NCBI GenBank assembly: GCA_024276195.1
Contig: JAJRXR010000052.1
Span: 19,282-83,281 of the forward strand
Source: Planctomycetota bacterium
GTDB lineage: Bacteria; Planctomycetota; Phycisphaerae; Phycisphaerales; UBA1924
Reading direction: 5' to 3'
Length of the DNA: 64,000 nt
Numbering within the stretch: position 1 is the first letter of the stretch; the number at the start of each line of letters is the position of its first letter. A model generated the notes under the pieces. That model saw only the letters and a program-made list of their open reading frames with translations, was not told the DNA's origin and made no database searches. Below, one piece after another: positions 9,069 to 17,751 of this stretch. Made by a program: the position numbers and the translations under genes.

Positions 9069-9494
9069 ATGACGACCTACCTGCTCAAAACCGAGCCGAG
9101 CGACTACTCGTACGACGACCTCGACCGCGACAAGCGCGAGCCCTGGGACGGCGTCCGCAACCCGACCGCCCAGATGCACATGCGCACCGTCAAAAAGGGC
9201 GACGAGGCCTTCATCTACCACACGGGCAAAGAGCGCGCCATCGTTGGTCTGGCCCGGATCGTGACCAACCCGTACGAAGACCCGTCCGAGCCCGGGCTCA
9301 ACACCAAGGGTCAGATGAAGGCGCCCCTGTTCGACGTCATGCCGATCAAACGTGCGATCATGCCCGTCACGCTCGCGACGATCAAGGGCGACGCCCGGTT
9401 CGAGGGGTTCGACCTAGTGCGCCTTGGGCGCCTGAGCGTGATGCCGGTGCCGAGGAAGCTCGACACACTGCTGCGGAAGATGGCGGGGTTCTAA
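9069..9494 (+). CDS. EVE domain (PUA-like) protein
   Basis: A 141-aa protein that is a single EVE domain. It starts MTTYLLKTEPSDYSYDDL and contains WDGVRNPTAQMHMRTVKKGD and the FIYHTGKERAIVGLARI strand-turn-strand, matching the thymocyte nuclear protein 1/EVE family at usual length. EVE domains bind modified bases in DNA or RNA and often sit near modification or defence genes. Here the nearest neighbours are an aldose epimerase-like gene and hicAB. The large hairpin at 9520-9577 follows its stop. Confidence 0.88.
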   Translation: MTTYLLKTEPSDYSYDDLDRDKREPWDGVRNPTAQMHMRTVKKGDEAFIYHTGKERAIVGLARIVTNPYEDPSEPGLNTKGQMKAPLFDVMPIKRAIMPVTLATIKGDARFEGFDLVRLGRLSVMPVPRKLDTLLRKMAGF

Positions 9495-9519
9495 CGCGGC
9501 GCATCGGATGACCACAACC

Positions 9520-9577
9520 GAGCCGCGAGCGTGAGCTCGTGAGTCCTGAGCCATGCGCGAGCTCACGCTCGCGGCTC
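9520..9577. repeat. 20-bp perfect inverted repeat between convergent genes
   Basis: GAGCCGCGAGCGTGAGCTCG (9520-9539) and its exact reverse complement (9558-9577) flank an 18-nt loop. The hairpin lies between the 3' ends of the EVE gene and hicB. There is no T-run, so it is a possible bidirectional stem terminator. The same sequence word recurs at 54296-54327 as a compact palindrome, marking it as a dispersed repeat. Confidence 0.8.
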
Positions 9578-9616
9578 TGACGGGTGGGCGCCGCCCGCCG
9601 CGAACGAAGACCGGCG

Positions 9617-10078
9617 CTACCCCGCCCAGTCGAGCCCGGCGGTGCGGAGAAAGTCGGAGATGCTGCGGAATCCGGCCTGACGTGCGGCCTCTTCGAGGCG
9701 TTCTTTCTCGTCGGCGGTCATGCGGATATTGACCTGGCGATCTCGCTTGGCTGCGGAAGCGGGGGTTGGAGGGCGTTGACCTTGCTCCAACATCGTCGCG
9801 ATCGCGGCGATCGTCGCGTCCATTGTCTCGCGGATGCACGCTTCGATCGTTTCACCGTCACCCATGGCGTACGGCATCTCGGCGGTGCGCCCAAAGTAGC
9901 CCACATCGGGCTCGGGTTCGATGACGAGGCGATAGCTCGCAGCAACCCGCTTCGCCTTCCGCAGAATCGCGGCGTCGAAGGGACGGTCGATCGCCTTGGA
10001 GCGCGAGGACGACTTACGCGTCGTCGTCTTCCTGCTGGATTTCGCGGATCGCTTTTTCGACTTGCTTCCGGTAGACAT
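9617..10078 (-). CDS. hicB: HicB-type antitoxin with C-terminal ribbon-helix-helix
   Basis: A 153-aa protein. Residues 1-30 are a Ser/Lys/Arg-rich tail. Residues 45-105 hold a partial HicB fold (DVGYFGRTAEMPYAMGDGET, IEACIRETMDATIAAI). The C-terminus (VNIRMTADEKERLEEAARQ, ISDFLRTAG) is a ribbon-helix-helix DNA-binding domain. It should bind and neutralise HicA and repress the shared promoter. The start overlaps the hicA 3' end by 65 nt in another frame, so the basic tail is encoded by overprinting. A start further downstream would need a non-ATG codon. GAAGG precedes the ATG. Confidence 0.82.
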   Translation of the reverse strand: MSTGSKSKKRSAKSSRKTTTRKSSSRSKAIDRPFDAAILRKAKRVAASYRLVIEPEPDVGYFGRTAEMPYAMGDGETIEACIRETMDATIAAIATMLEQGQRPPTPASAAKRDRQVNIRMTADEKERLEEAARQAGFRSISDFLRTAGLDWAG

Positions 10079-10229
10079 CCTTCACCTTCCCGTGGTGGAC
10101 CGGAATACTGATCGTCCGTCGATCAGGGCCGGTGAAGATATGGTGTGAACTCTTGGCTATACGGGCCAAGTGCCAGCCGTGTTCTTCGAGGATCTTCCTG
10201 ATCTCAGCGAATCGAACGTCGGACGCCAT
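10014..10229 (-). CDS. hicA: HicA-type mRNA interferase toxin
   Basis: A 71-aa protein with the HicA double-stranded RNA-binding-like fold: FAEIRKILEEHGWHLARI, then SSHHIFTGPDRRTISIPVH with the active-site-type His, then HHGKVKDVYRKQVEKAI. HicA toxins cleave mRNA and inhibit translation. ATG 10229 has GAGGAG 8 nt upstream; a longer start at 10253 is less likely. It is the first gene of a two-gene operon with hicB and is read from the strong promoter at 10469-10497. Confidence 0.88.
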   Translation of the reverse strand: MASDVRFAEIRKILEEHGWHLARIAKSSHHIFTGPDRRTISIPVHHGKVKDVYRKQVEKAIREIQQEDDDA

Positions 10230-10468
10230 CGGCGTGCTCCTCGGGACTGCCACGCATCGTCAGCGCCCAGGCGCTCACGAAATGTGATGCCACGGCGACC
10301 ATGCCGATTTCGTGCCAATCCCGAGCAAGCCAGCCGCTCATCGTGCCCCTTGATCTACCCATGTCTGGGCGCTGCACGATTCAGACTGCTCGAGACCTGA
10401 TTGTCTCGTCCTACATCAACGAAACTGCCCAACCGAGCGGAGGTCAGGCCCCTTTCGTACCTGATGTG

Positions 10469-10497
10469 TGTATAGCACAAGATATACGTTATGTCAA
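10469..10497 (-). promoter_or_regulatory. Near-consensus sigma-70 promoter reading toward hicAB
   Basis: On the minus strand TTGACA (10492-10497) and TATACA (10469-10474) are separated by exactly 17 bp in an AT-rich stretch that stands out from the GC-rich surroundings. Transcription would start near 10462, leaving a leader of about 230 nt before hicA. It lies directly beyond the lipA 3' end. Confidence 0.75.
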
Positions 10498-10499
10498 GC

Positions 10500-11606
10500 T
10501 CACTGCCCGAGCATTTTTAGCGCATCCGCCTGCTCATCCGCCAGATAGCTCGACCTCACCAGCGGCCCACTCTTAACCACCTTGATCCCCGCTTCCAGCC
10601 CGGCCCGCTCGTACTCCGCGAACTCGTCGGGGTGGACCCAGCGGTCCAGCGGCAGGTGGTTGCGCGTCGGCTGGAGATACTGCCCGATGGTGATGATGTC
10701 CACGGGGTCGCCGCGTGAAGGGTTGCCCGCCTTGGGGCGCGGGTCGCGCGGGCCGTCGTGGGCGCTGGTCATGCGGACGAGGTCGTCGAAGAGTTCGAGG
10801 ACCTCGTGCTGTTTCTCGCCGATGCCGACCATGATGCCGGTCTTGGCGATGGCGCCCTGGGCCTTGACGCGCCGGAGAAGTTCAATCGTCCGCTCGTAGC
10901 GGGCTGCGGGACGGACGGCCGGGTGGCAGCGTTTCACGGTCTCGACATTGTGGGCGATGATCGTCGGGTGCGCGTCGATGACCATCTGCAGGGCCGCCTC
11001 ATCGCCCTTGAAATCGCCGATGAGGACCTCGAGCGACATCTCCGGGCAGGCGTCGCGGACGCGGAGGATGGTCTCGGCCCAGATCGCGGCCCCGCCGTCG
11101 GGCAGGTCGTCGCGATCGACCGACGTAATCACGATGTGCTTGAGCCCGGCGCCCCGGAGCGACTCAGCGACCCGGGCGGGCTCGTCATAATCCGTCACCG
11201 GGGGCTTGCCCGTCTTGACATTGCAGAACCCACAGTTGCGGGTGCAGGTGTCGCCCAGGATCATGATCGTGGCGACCCCACGAGCCCAGCACTCGCCCAT
11301 GTTCGGGCACGCGGCCTCCTCGCAGACCGTGTGGAGCTTGTGCCCCTGGATGTTCCTGCGGGTCTTGTGGAAGCCCTCGCCCCCGGGGACGCGGGCTCGG
11401 AGCCACGGGGGCTTGCGTTTGACGAGCAGCTGCTCGGGCGCGTCGGACTGGTTATTGAGGATCATGCCCGTGAGCGAGACCGACGCGCGGGTATTGCGCC
11501 CGGGATCCCCCCCCAGTGGGCGGGGATGGCGGGCGAGTGTCCGCTCGAGGGCGCCCGGCGACGGGGGCGCGGCGCCCCGGGATGGGTTCTGCGGGTGGGT
11601 CGTCAT
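10500..11606 (-). CDS. lipA: Lipoyl synthase (radical SAM)
   Basis: A 368-aa protein. It inserts two sulfurs into protein-bound octanoyl groups to make the lipoyl cofactor of 2-oxoacid dehydrogenases. The auxiliary cluster motif CEEAACPNMGEC (CX4CX5C) and the radical-SAM motif CTRNCGFC (CX3CX2C) are intact, and VDIITIGQYLQPT and HLPLDRWVHPDEF match the family C-terminus. Two oddities: the first ~47 residues are Pro/Arg-rich and may not be translated (ATG 11465 is an alternative start), and an insert of about 18 residues (GPRDPRPKAGNPSRGDP) precedes the VDIITIG strand. No lipB or pdh genes are adjacent. Confidence 0.93.
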   Translation of the reverse strand: MTTHPQNPSRGAAPPSPGALERTLARHPRPLGGDPGRNTRASVSLTGMILNNQSDAPEQLLVKRKPPWLRARVPGGEGFHKTRRNIQGHKLHTVCEEAACPNMGECWARGVATIMILGDTCTRNCGFCNVKTGKPPVTDYDEPARVAESLRGAGLKHIVITSVDRDDLPDGGAAIWAETILRVRDACPEMSLEVLIGDFKGDEAALQMVIDAHPTIIAHNVETVKRCHPAVRPAARYERTIELLRRVKAQGAIAKTGIMVGIGEKQHEVLELFDDLVRMTSAHDGPRDPRPKAGNPSRGDPVDIITIGQYLQPTRNHLPLDRWVHPDEFAEYERAGLEAGIKVVKSGPLVRSSYLADEQADALKMLGQ

Positions 11607-11874
11607 GGGCTTTCGGGCGATGCTAGGCTCTGGGCCTGTCTGGCCGCAGGTCGTTGTCGGCCCGAAAGATCCGGCGGATTGAAAGGGACCGCGAACGCAC
11701 CGAGAGCCGGTGCGTACCGAGCCTTCCGAGAAGATGTACGTTCTGTGACGCGAATCCGGGCGTGTTTTTCAATACGGGTCCGGGAACGACCGATGAGCGG
11801 CGACAAGCGGGTATCCCTGAGACCCCCGCGACAAGGAACCGACCCGCCCGCCAACCCCCCGATTGTGGGTGATT

Positions 11875-11902
11875 TTGACGGGCGACAGAGATGAGCTATA
11901 GA
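11875..11902 (+). promoter_or_regulatory. Possible promoter of the exopolysaccharide block
   Basis: TTGACG (11875-11880) and TATAGA (11897-11902) are 16 bp apart. The -10 overlaps the GAGGAG ribosome-binding site of the GTG 11914 start, so either a nearly leaderless transcript starts here or the true promoter lies further upstream. The rest of the gap 11607-11913 shows no gene. Confidence 0.35.
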
Positions 11903-11913
11903 GGAGTCAGGCC

Positions 11914-13497
11914 GTGACGCATCTGAACTCGACCTCCAAGACGACGGATGAGCGGAGCCGCAGGCGATCCCTGCCCCTGCTGGCGACGGGCGCCCTGGCC
12001 GGCGTTCTGGGCCTGAGCGTGCTCTCCGGGTGCTCCGAGTGGGACTCATATATGGACCCGAGCGTGGTTGGTCGGTGGGAGCACACTCCCACGCGGGTGC
12101 CGATCCTTGACCGCATCGCGACGATCGAGGATCCGGACATCCAGTTCGTCGAGACGAGCGAGATCACCACGAACGACCTGCTGCCCGAGGCGGAGGTCTA
12201 CCGCGTGGGGCCGGGCGATGTGCTCGCTCTGACGGTGTTCGACCTGTTCACGCCGGGCGTGCCGGAGCTGCTCCCGCGGGTGGTGGACGCCAACGGGTAC
12301 ATCGAGATCCCGCAGCTTGGACGGATCTGGGTCAACGGCCTGACAGAACTGGAAGTCGGCGAAGCGGTCGGCGACGCGATGAAGAAGCTCATCGCCGAAC
12401 CCGATATCTCGGTGGTGGTGCAGCAGCGTCGCCAGTCGTCGTTCAGCGTGATGGGCGCGGTGGCGCGCCCAGGCCCGTACTTCATCCCATCGGCGGATTA
12501 CCGTCTGCTCGAAGCACTGCTGGCTGCGGGCGGGATCAACGAGAGCCTCAAGCACGTCTTTATCATCCGCCAGGTCCCGCTCACGAGCGAGGCGGCCGGC
12601 GCGAGCCCCGAGGTTGGCGGGCAGTCCGGCAGAACCCCCGACAGCTCGACCACACCCCAGAATCCGGGCGATGACCTGCTCGACATCATCGACAACCTCT
12701 CGGACCCGGCCCCGGCGGTCCTCAGCGCCGACGACACCTTGGTTGGCGCCTCGCTGCTCCCGGCCATGCCCGCCGCTGTCCAGCCCGAGCGTGAGCCCGT
12801 GATCGACCTGATCGATCCGAGCGGAGCCCAGGAGATCACCCCGACGGCGCCGAGCGTCGCCGGAAGCGACGGCGTCGCCACCCGATGGATCTTTGTCAAC
12901 GGGCAGTGGGTTCTTGCGCAGACGCAGGATTCGATGGCGCCCGTCACCTCCAGAGACGACCCGAGCGCCGAGTCGGAGTTCCTCCGCCGGGCCTCGGCCA
13001 TGATGACCCAGCGCGTCATCCGCGTGCCCGTCAAGCCGCTCGTCGCCGGCGACGCCCGGTACAACATCATCGTCCGCCCGGGCGACATCGTGCGGGTGCC
13101 CGCACCGCCGCAGGGCAACATCTATATCGATGGCGAGGTCGTGCGTCCGGGTGTCTACGTGCTCCCGCCGCTGGGCGATCTGACGCTGGTGCGGGCCATC
13201 ACCGCTGCGGGCGGGCTCAACGGCCTAGCCATCCCCGAGCGTGTCGATCTGACGCGGATGGTCGGCAACGACCACCAGTCCACGATCATGCTGAACCTGC
13301 GTGCGATCACCGAGGGCACGCAGCCAGATATCTACCTCAAGCCGAACGACCGGGTGAACGTAGGGACGAACTTCTGGGCGACGCCGCTGGCGGTCCTTCG
13401 GGGCGGGCTGCGTTCGAGCTACGGGTTCGGGTTCCTGCTCGACCGGAACTTCGGCAACGATGTGTTCGGGGCTCCCCCAACCAGCCTCCGCAGATAA
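11914..13497 (+). CDS. Polysaccharide export lipoprotein with SLBB domains (Wza/GumB-like)
   Basis: A 527-aa protein. A lipobox (LSVLSGC, Cys about residue 40) anchors it. The poly-export domain follows (YRVGPGDVLALTVF, IEIPQLGRIWVNGLTE, VVVQQRRQSSFSVMGAVARP). After a Pro/Ser-rich linker of about 150 residues there is a second SLBB-like unit (IVRPGDIVRVPAPPQGNIY, DGEVVRPGVYVLPPLGDLTL, AITAAGGL). It should form the outer-membrane channel for exopolysaccharide. GTG 11914 has GAGGAG 7 nt upstream. It is the first gene of the exosortase locus and ends at a strong terminator, so later genes need another promoter or readthrough. Confidence 0.87.
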   Translation: MTHLNSTSKTTDERSRRRSLPLLATGALAGVLGLSVLSGCSEWDSYMDPSVVGRWEHTPTRVPILDRIATIEDPDIQFVETSEITTNDLLPEAEVYRVGPGDVLALTVFDLFTPGVPELLPRVVDANGYIEIPQLGRIWVNGLTELEVGEAVGDAMKKLIAEPDISVVVQQRRQSSFSVMGAVARPGPYFIPSADYRLLEALLAAGGINESLKHVFIIRQVPLTSEAAGASPEVGGQSGRTPDSSTTPQNPGDDLLDIIDNLSDPAPAVLSADDTLVGASLLPAMPAAVQPEREPVIDLIDPSGAQEITPTAPSVAGSDGVATRWIFVNGQWVLAQTQDSMAPVTSRDDPSAESEFLRRASAMMTQRVIRVPVKPLVAGDARYNIIVRPGDIVRVPAPPQGNIYIDGEVVRPGVYVLPPLGDLTLVRAITAAGGLNGLAIPERVDLTRMVGNDHQSTIMLNLRAITEGTQPDIYLKPNDRVNVGTNFWATPLAVLRGGLRSSYGFGFLLDRNFGNDVFGAPPTSLRR

Positions 13498-13534
13498 TCC
13501 CCGAGACCGGGCCGATCCAGCGATCAACAAGATC

Positions 13535-13567
13535 GGGGGCCTCCGCGAAGGCGGACGCCCCCTTTTT
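13535..13567 (+). terminator. Rho-independent terminator after the export lipoprotein
   Basis: GGGGGC/GCCCCC outer stem (13535-13540 with 13557-13562) encloses an inner TCCGC/GCGGA stem with GAAG loop, and is followed by TTTTT. It ends transcription about 40-70 nt after the stop of the SLBB gene. Confidence 0.85.
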
Positions 13568-13792
13568 CATGGGCATACAGTCGGGGCGACAGCATCGGGG
13601 CGCCCCCGGGGCTGGGGCGCGAGGGACGGAGCCCGAGCACATACATTCGATCGCCCGGGGATGAACCGGAGCGGAGCAGCGGCGTAGGACCGCCCAGGAG
13701 GGGGCCTTGGCGGCGTGATCGGTGTCGCCCGATCCCGCTGGCGCGGGGGCTTCCGATCCCCGATCAAGAGCGATACGACCCCGGAGTGCCCG

Positions 13793-14740
13793 ATGAGCAG
13801 TGCCCAAACAACCCGTGCCCAGGTCCAGCCCGACAAGGGCGCTGGCGGCACGCGCCTGCTCGGGCTCGTCTCGCCCGCGGGTCTGGGCATGATCGCGGTC
13901 CTGGGCGTCGTGTTCGTCGCGCTCTTTTACCGCTGGTTCCTCCGCCAGAACATGTGGAGCTCGGAGCGCGTCGAGGACTGGGGGCACGCCTACGTCATCC
14001 CCCTGATCAGCCTGTACATCATCTGGCAGTCGCGCAAAGAACTCTCGCAGCTCCGGAGCGAGGTCTTCTGGCCCGGGCTGGCCCCGTTCCTGCTCGGCAT
14101 CATGACCTATTTCGCGGGCGTCGTGACGATCCGCAACCACATGATCCAGGGCTTCGCGATCGTGCTGACGGTCTTCGGGCTGACGCTGCTGATGACCGGC
14201 CCGCGGATGATGAAATACCTGTTCGTCCCGATCGGGTACCTCGTGTTCGCGGTCACGGTCTCCGAGTCGATCATGCTCGCGATCACGTTCAAGCTCCAGC
14301 TCGTCGCGTCCGAGGGGGCGTACCTGATGCTGAACATGATCGGTCGCCCGCTGGGCTGGTTCAGCGTCGAGATCGACGGCAACCTCCTGGAAATCATCCA
14401 CGGGACCAAGACCATCCCGATGAACGTCGCCGAGGCGTGCTCCGGGATGCGCATGGTCGTCGCGTTCCTGGCGCTGGCCGTCGCGGTGGCGCTGCTCGCG
14501 TGCAAGCAGTGGTGGCAACGAACAGCGCTGCTGCTGCTCGCGGCCCCGGTCGCGGTCCTGATGAACGTCATCCGGGTCACGGTGCTCGGGCTGGTCTCGC
14601 TGGGCAACCCGGAGCTGGCTACGGGCGACGCGCACACCGTCATCGGCACGCTGCTGCTCTTCCCCTCGCTGCTGCTCTTCCTGGGCATCGTCTGGGCGCT
14701 CAACCGGGTGTACCGCGAGCCGACCGGGAGGCTCTCATGA
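13793..14740 (+). CDS. Exosortase/archaeosortase family transpeptidase
   Basis: A 315-aa polytopic membrane protein with about eight helices. The catalytic residues of exosortases are all visible: Cys in VAEACSGMRM, Arg in MNVIRVTVLG and His in GDAHTVIG. Exosortases recognise C-terminal PEP-CTERM-type signals on exported proteins and process them at the inner membrane, usually in organisms making exopolysaccharide. ATG 13793 has GGAG 7-8 nt upstream. It is coupled to the EpsI gene by ATGA. No protein encoded in this window has an obvious PEP-CTERM tail, so its substrates lie elsewhere. Confidence 0.92.
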   Translation: MSSAQTTRAQVQPDKGAGGTRLLGLVSPAGLGMIAVLGVVFVALFYRWFLRQNMWSSERVEDWGHAYVIPLISLYIIWQSRKELSQLRSEVFWPGLAPFLLGIMTYFAGVVTIRNHMIQGFAIVLTVFGLTLLMTGPRMMKYLFVPIGYLVFAVTVSESIMLAITFKLQLVASEGAYLMLNMIGRPLGWFSVEIDGNLLEIIHGTKTIPMNVAEACSGMRMVVAFLALAVAVALLACKQWWQRTALLLLAAPVAVLMNVIRVTVLGLVSLGNPELATGDAHTVIGTLLLFPSLLLFLGIVWALNRVYREPTGRLS

Positions 14741-15648
14741 CACGCAAAGGACGCTCGATCGTCGCGTTTGCAGTGGCGCTGGGCGTGATGGGCGCGGGGG
14801 CTGCGGGCTTTAGCGCCGCGATCAGCAAGTACCGCCTGCACCTGAACAAGCTCGAGATCTACCCGCCCAAGGACCGCCAGCTCTCGCAGCTCCCTGCGCA
14901 GGTCCCGGGGTGGGAACGCATTGGCCCCGACCAGGTCGAGAGCGCCGAGGTGCTCGAGGTGCTCGGCACCGAGAACTACGTCTCCCGCTCGTACATCGAG
15001 ACCGACCCCGAAGACCCGCGCAACCCGTTCCGGATCGAGCTGCACGCGGCGTACTACACCGGGATGATCGACACGGTGCCGCACGTCGCGGAGCGCTGCT
15101 TCGTGGGCGGCGGGTATCAGCAGTCCTCGGGCTCGCGTTCGGTCGCGCTCCCGCTGGACACCAGCTCGTGGTCCGTTGACGCGAGCGTCCCGGAGAACCT
15201 CCGGGGCCAGAGCGGCGCGCTCTACACCACGCGCCTGCACGAGTACCCGTACTCGGACACCCCGGGCACGCGCGTGCGCCTGCCGCGCGATGTCACGCCC
15301 GACCGCCCGATCAAGATGCGCGTCAGCGAGTTTGTCCTCGCAAAAAACCGACGCCTGTACGCGGGGTACTTCTTCATCGCCAACGGGGGCGCCGTGCCCA
15401 ACGCCAACGATGTCCGCACGCTCGCGTTCGATCTGACGAGTGACTACGCGTACTACCTCAAAGTCCAGGTGACCAGCGCCAGTGCAGGCTCGAGCGAAGA
15501 GTTCATCCAGCAGGCGGCGTCGCTGCTCGACGGGCTGCTCGGCGAGGTGATGCGCTGCGCCCCGGACTGGGTCGAGGTCGAAACAGGGCGATACCCCGAG
15601 GACAACCCCCGTCGCAAGGCGGACGACGAACCAATCGCGGGCGGCTGA
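14737..15648 (+). CDS. Exosortase-associated EpsI-like protein (DUF3485)
   Basis: A 303-aa protein with an N-terminal hydrophobic anchor (VAFAVALGVMGAGAAGFSAA) and an external domain. It carries the EpsI pattern: PGWERIGPDQ, HAAYYTGMIDTVPHVAERCF, GGGYQQSSG. EpsI proteins are encoded next to, or fused with, exosortases and are needed for exopolysaccharide-linked sorting; the exact role is not settled. The start overlaps the exosortase stop (ATGA), so they are co-translated. The C-terminal tail is charged (DNPRRKADDEP). Confidence 0.85.
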   Translation: MTRKGRSIVAFAVALGVMGAGAAGFSAAISKYRLHLNKLEIYPPKDRQLSQLPAQVPGWERIGPDQVESAEVLEVLGTENYVSRSYIETDPEDPRNPFRIELHAAYYTGMIDTVPHVAERCFVGGGYQQSSGSRSVALPLDTSSWSVDASVPENLRGQSGALYTTRLHEYPYSDTPGTRVRLPRDVTPDRPIKMRVSEFVLAKNRRLYAGYFFIANGGAVPNANDVRTLAFDLTSDYAYYLKVQVTSASAGSSEEFIQQAASLLDGLLGEVMRCAPDWVEVETGRYPEDNPRRKADDEPIAGG

Positions 15649-15714
15649 GCCCGAAACAGAGATGACGATCGGTGCACGCGGAGCGCGGAGCAGCGAGACA
15701 GGAAGGGACCGACG

Positions 15715-17739
15715 ATGGCTTCGCAGCAGGTGAACAAAAAGTTCGTGGTGGTTCTGGTCACGGGGATCGTGCTGCTGCTGGGCGTGATGCTCGTGGCGTA
15801 TGTGACGTTCCTGCGCAAGTCGGGCGACGACTACGCCCGTCTGGGTGACCAGATGATGGCCGAGGGCAACGCGAAGCAAGCCGGGATCAACTACGGGATG
15901 GCGTACGGGCACGACCGCTCGCGCGTTGACTGGCTCGAGAAGTGGATCGGATCGCTCGAGTCATGGACCCCCGAGACCCGGACCGAATACTCCGGCGCGT
16001 ACCGCCAAAAGTACATCCCGGTGCTGCAGACCTTGTCACAGGTCAAGGGCGGCGGAACCGACATCGAGGCGCACGACCAGTACCTGGGCCTCATGCGCGA
16101 GCAATCGCTGCACTCGCGCTACTCGCGGGAGGGCGCCGACGCCATGATCGCCCAGAGCGAAAACGCCTACCGCTTCTTCGAGTACACCCCCTCCGACCAG
16201 ACCGAGTGGAAGCGCCTGCTCCGCTACCGGGGTCTGGCGATCAGCCGGATCATCTCCGAGGGCGCCACCCTGGACGAGGGCATGCACGAGCAGTCCGTCG
16301 AAGACCTGACCGCGGCGCTCAGCGAACGCCCGGACGATTCAGAGTCGCTGCGCGGTTTGCTCTCGATCCGCCTGCGCGATGCGTACGACGCTCGCGTTGA
16401 CGACGACTTCGAGGCGGCGCAAACCCTTCTCGACGAGGCCCGGCGCGAGGTTCTCGCGTTCACCAAGACCAACCCCTCGTCCCCCGACGGGCTGCTCGCG
16501 AAGCTGACCGTCGAGGTCGAGCAGCTCCGCCACGACACGATGCGCGAGAACGCCTCCACCGGGCAGACCGGACGCATCACCAACACCGCCCAGTTCAAGC
16601 CCCAGCTCGACCGGATCGTGTCGCTGGTCGAGCAAGACCCGACGGCGCCCGGGACAGCCCGACTCGCCGCCCGTTTCCGGGTGCTCGAGGCGTCGCTCGA
16701 TCCCGAGGCGAAGCTCTCGCGATCTGAGCGGATGGCTCGCCTGCTCGTCGAGCAGGACGAGAAGGACGCGTCGGCGTTGATGCTGCTCGCCCGGATTCTC
16801 GAGGCGCAGGGCGAGACCGACGAGCAGATCACGGTCCTGCGCAAGATCCAGGATCTCGAGTCGCGCCCGCTGAGCCTCGAGGGCATGCTCCAGTTCTCGT
16901 TCCAGGAATCGGCCTTGGGCGACGAGGCCATGGCTTACCTGACAAACCTCTCGAAGATCGAGGACACACCCGAGAACGAGGCGGCACGCGCCGAGCAGCT
17001 CCGCCAGGCCGAGGACGCGCGCCGGCGCTTCGCCCAGATCGTCCCCGAGGGCAACGGGCGCCTGCTCATGGTTGACGGCATGATCGCTCTGGCGCACGAG
17101 GACTACCCCAAGGCCCTCTCGCTGTTCCGCCAGTTCAACGAGCTCGCCTCATACCAGGATTTCGACGGCCTCTGGCGTGAGGCACAGGTCGCCATGCTGC
17201 TCAGGCAGAACGGCGTCGCCCGCGACCGCCTCACCCAGATGCGCGACATGCAGCCCCGGAACCTGCCCGCGACACTGATGCTCGGACGCGTCGAGATCTA
17301 TCTCAACGATCTCGACGGCGCCAAGGACCTGTTCGAGGAAGCTCTCGAGATCGACCCCACAAACGAGGTCGCGATCGACGGGCTCCGAGAGGTCCGCCAG
17401 CTGCTCGGCGAGCTGGAGGTCGAGGATCCGATCGTGGGCGCCCTGCTCGAATCCAGGCGCCTGCTGGGCGGTTCGGCCGAGCTCGTCGGCGACCCCCGGG
17501 CCTCGATCAACTACCTCTCCGGGCAGATCGAACGTCTGGAGTATGACCCGCGGATCGCGCGCGAGCTGGCCGGGCTGCACCTCGGGCAGAACGAGATGGA
17601 CGAGGCCCGGAACGTCATCCACAAGGCCGTCGCCAAGCACCCGGACGATTCCGATCTCAAGATCGTGCAGCAGGCGCTGCTGGCCGACAACCTGATCGAT
17701 GCGCGGATCCGCCTGTACGAGCTGTCCGACGCGCCGTAG
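15715..17739 (+). CDS. TPR-repeat membrane protein of the exosortase locus, N-terminal part before an in-frame TAG
   Basis: A 674-aa product. An N-terminal membrane helix (FVVVLVTGIVLLLGVMLVAY) is followed by a long external chain of helical TPR-like repeats, for example PTNEVAIDGLREVRQLLGEL and MDEARNVIHKAVAKHPDDSD. GGAAGGGA precedes ATG 15715. The frame ends at TAG 17737-17739, and the same frame continues as TPR repeats to 20391, so this looks like the first half of a protein of about 1,558 residues. Large TPR proteins (PrsT-like) are usual at PEP-CTERM exopolysaccharide loci, where they probably scaffold envelope assembly. Nonsense mutation, sequencing error and true split genes are all possible. 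Confidence 0.8.
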   Translation: MASQQVNKKFVVVLVTGIVLLLGVMLVAYVTFLRKSGDDYARLGDQMMAEGNAKQAGINYGMAYGHDRSRVDWLEKWIGSLESWTPETRTEYSGAYRQKYIPVLQTLSQVKGGGTDIEAHDQYLGLMREQSLHSRYSREGADAMIAQSENAYRFFEYTPSDQTEWKRLLRYRGLAISRIISEGATLDEGMHEQSVEDLTAALSERPDDSESLRGLLSIRLRDAYDARVDDDFEAAQTLLDEARREVLAFTKTNPSSPDGLLAKLTVEVEQLRHDTMRENASTGQTGRITNTAQFKPQLDRIVSLVEQDPTAPGTARLAARFRVLEASLDPEAKLSRSERMARLLVEQDEKDASALMLLARILEAQGETDEQITVLRKIQDLESRPLSLEGMLQFSFQESALGDEAMAYLTNLSKIEDTPENEAARAEQLRQAEDARRRFAQIVPEGNGRLLMVDGMIALAHEDYPKALSLFRQFNELASYQDFDGLWREAQVAMLLRQNGVARDRLTQMRDMQPRNLPATLMLGRVEIYLNDLDGAKDLFEEALEIDPTNEVAIDGLREVRQLLGELEVEDPIVGALLESRRLLGGSAELVGDPRASINYLSGQIERLEYDPRIARELAGLHLGQNEMDEARNVIHKAVAKHPDDSDLKIVQQALLADNLIDARIRLYELSDAP

Positions 17740-17751
17740 GTCAACCGGCTG

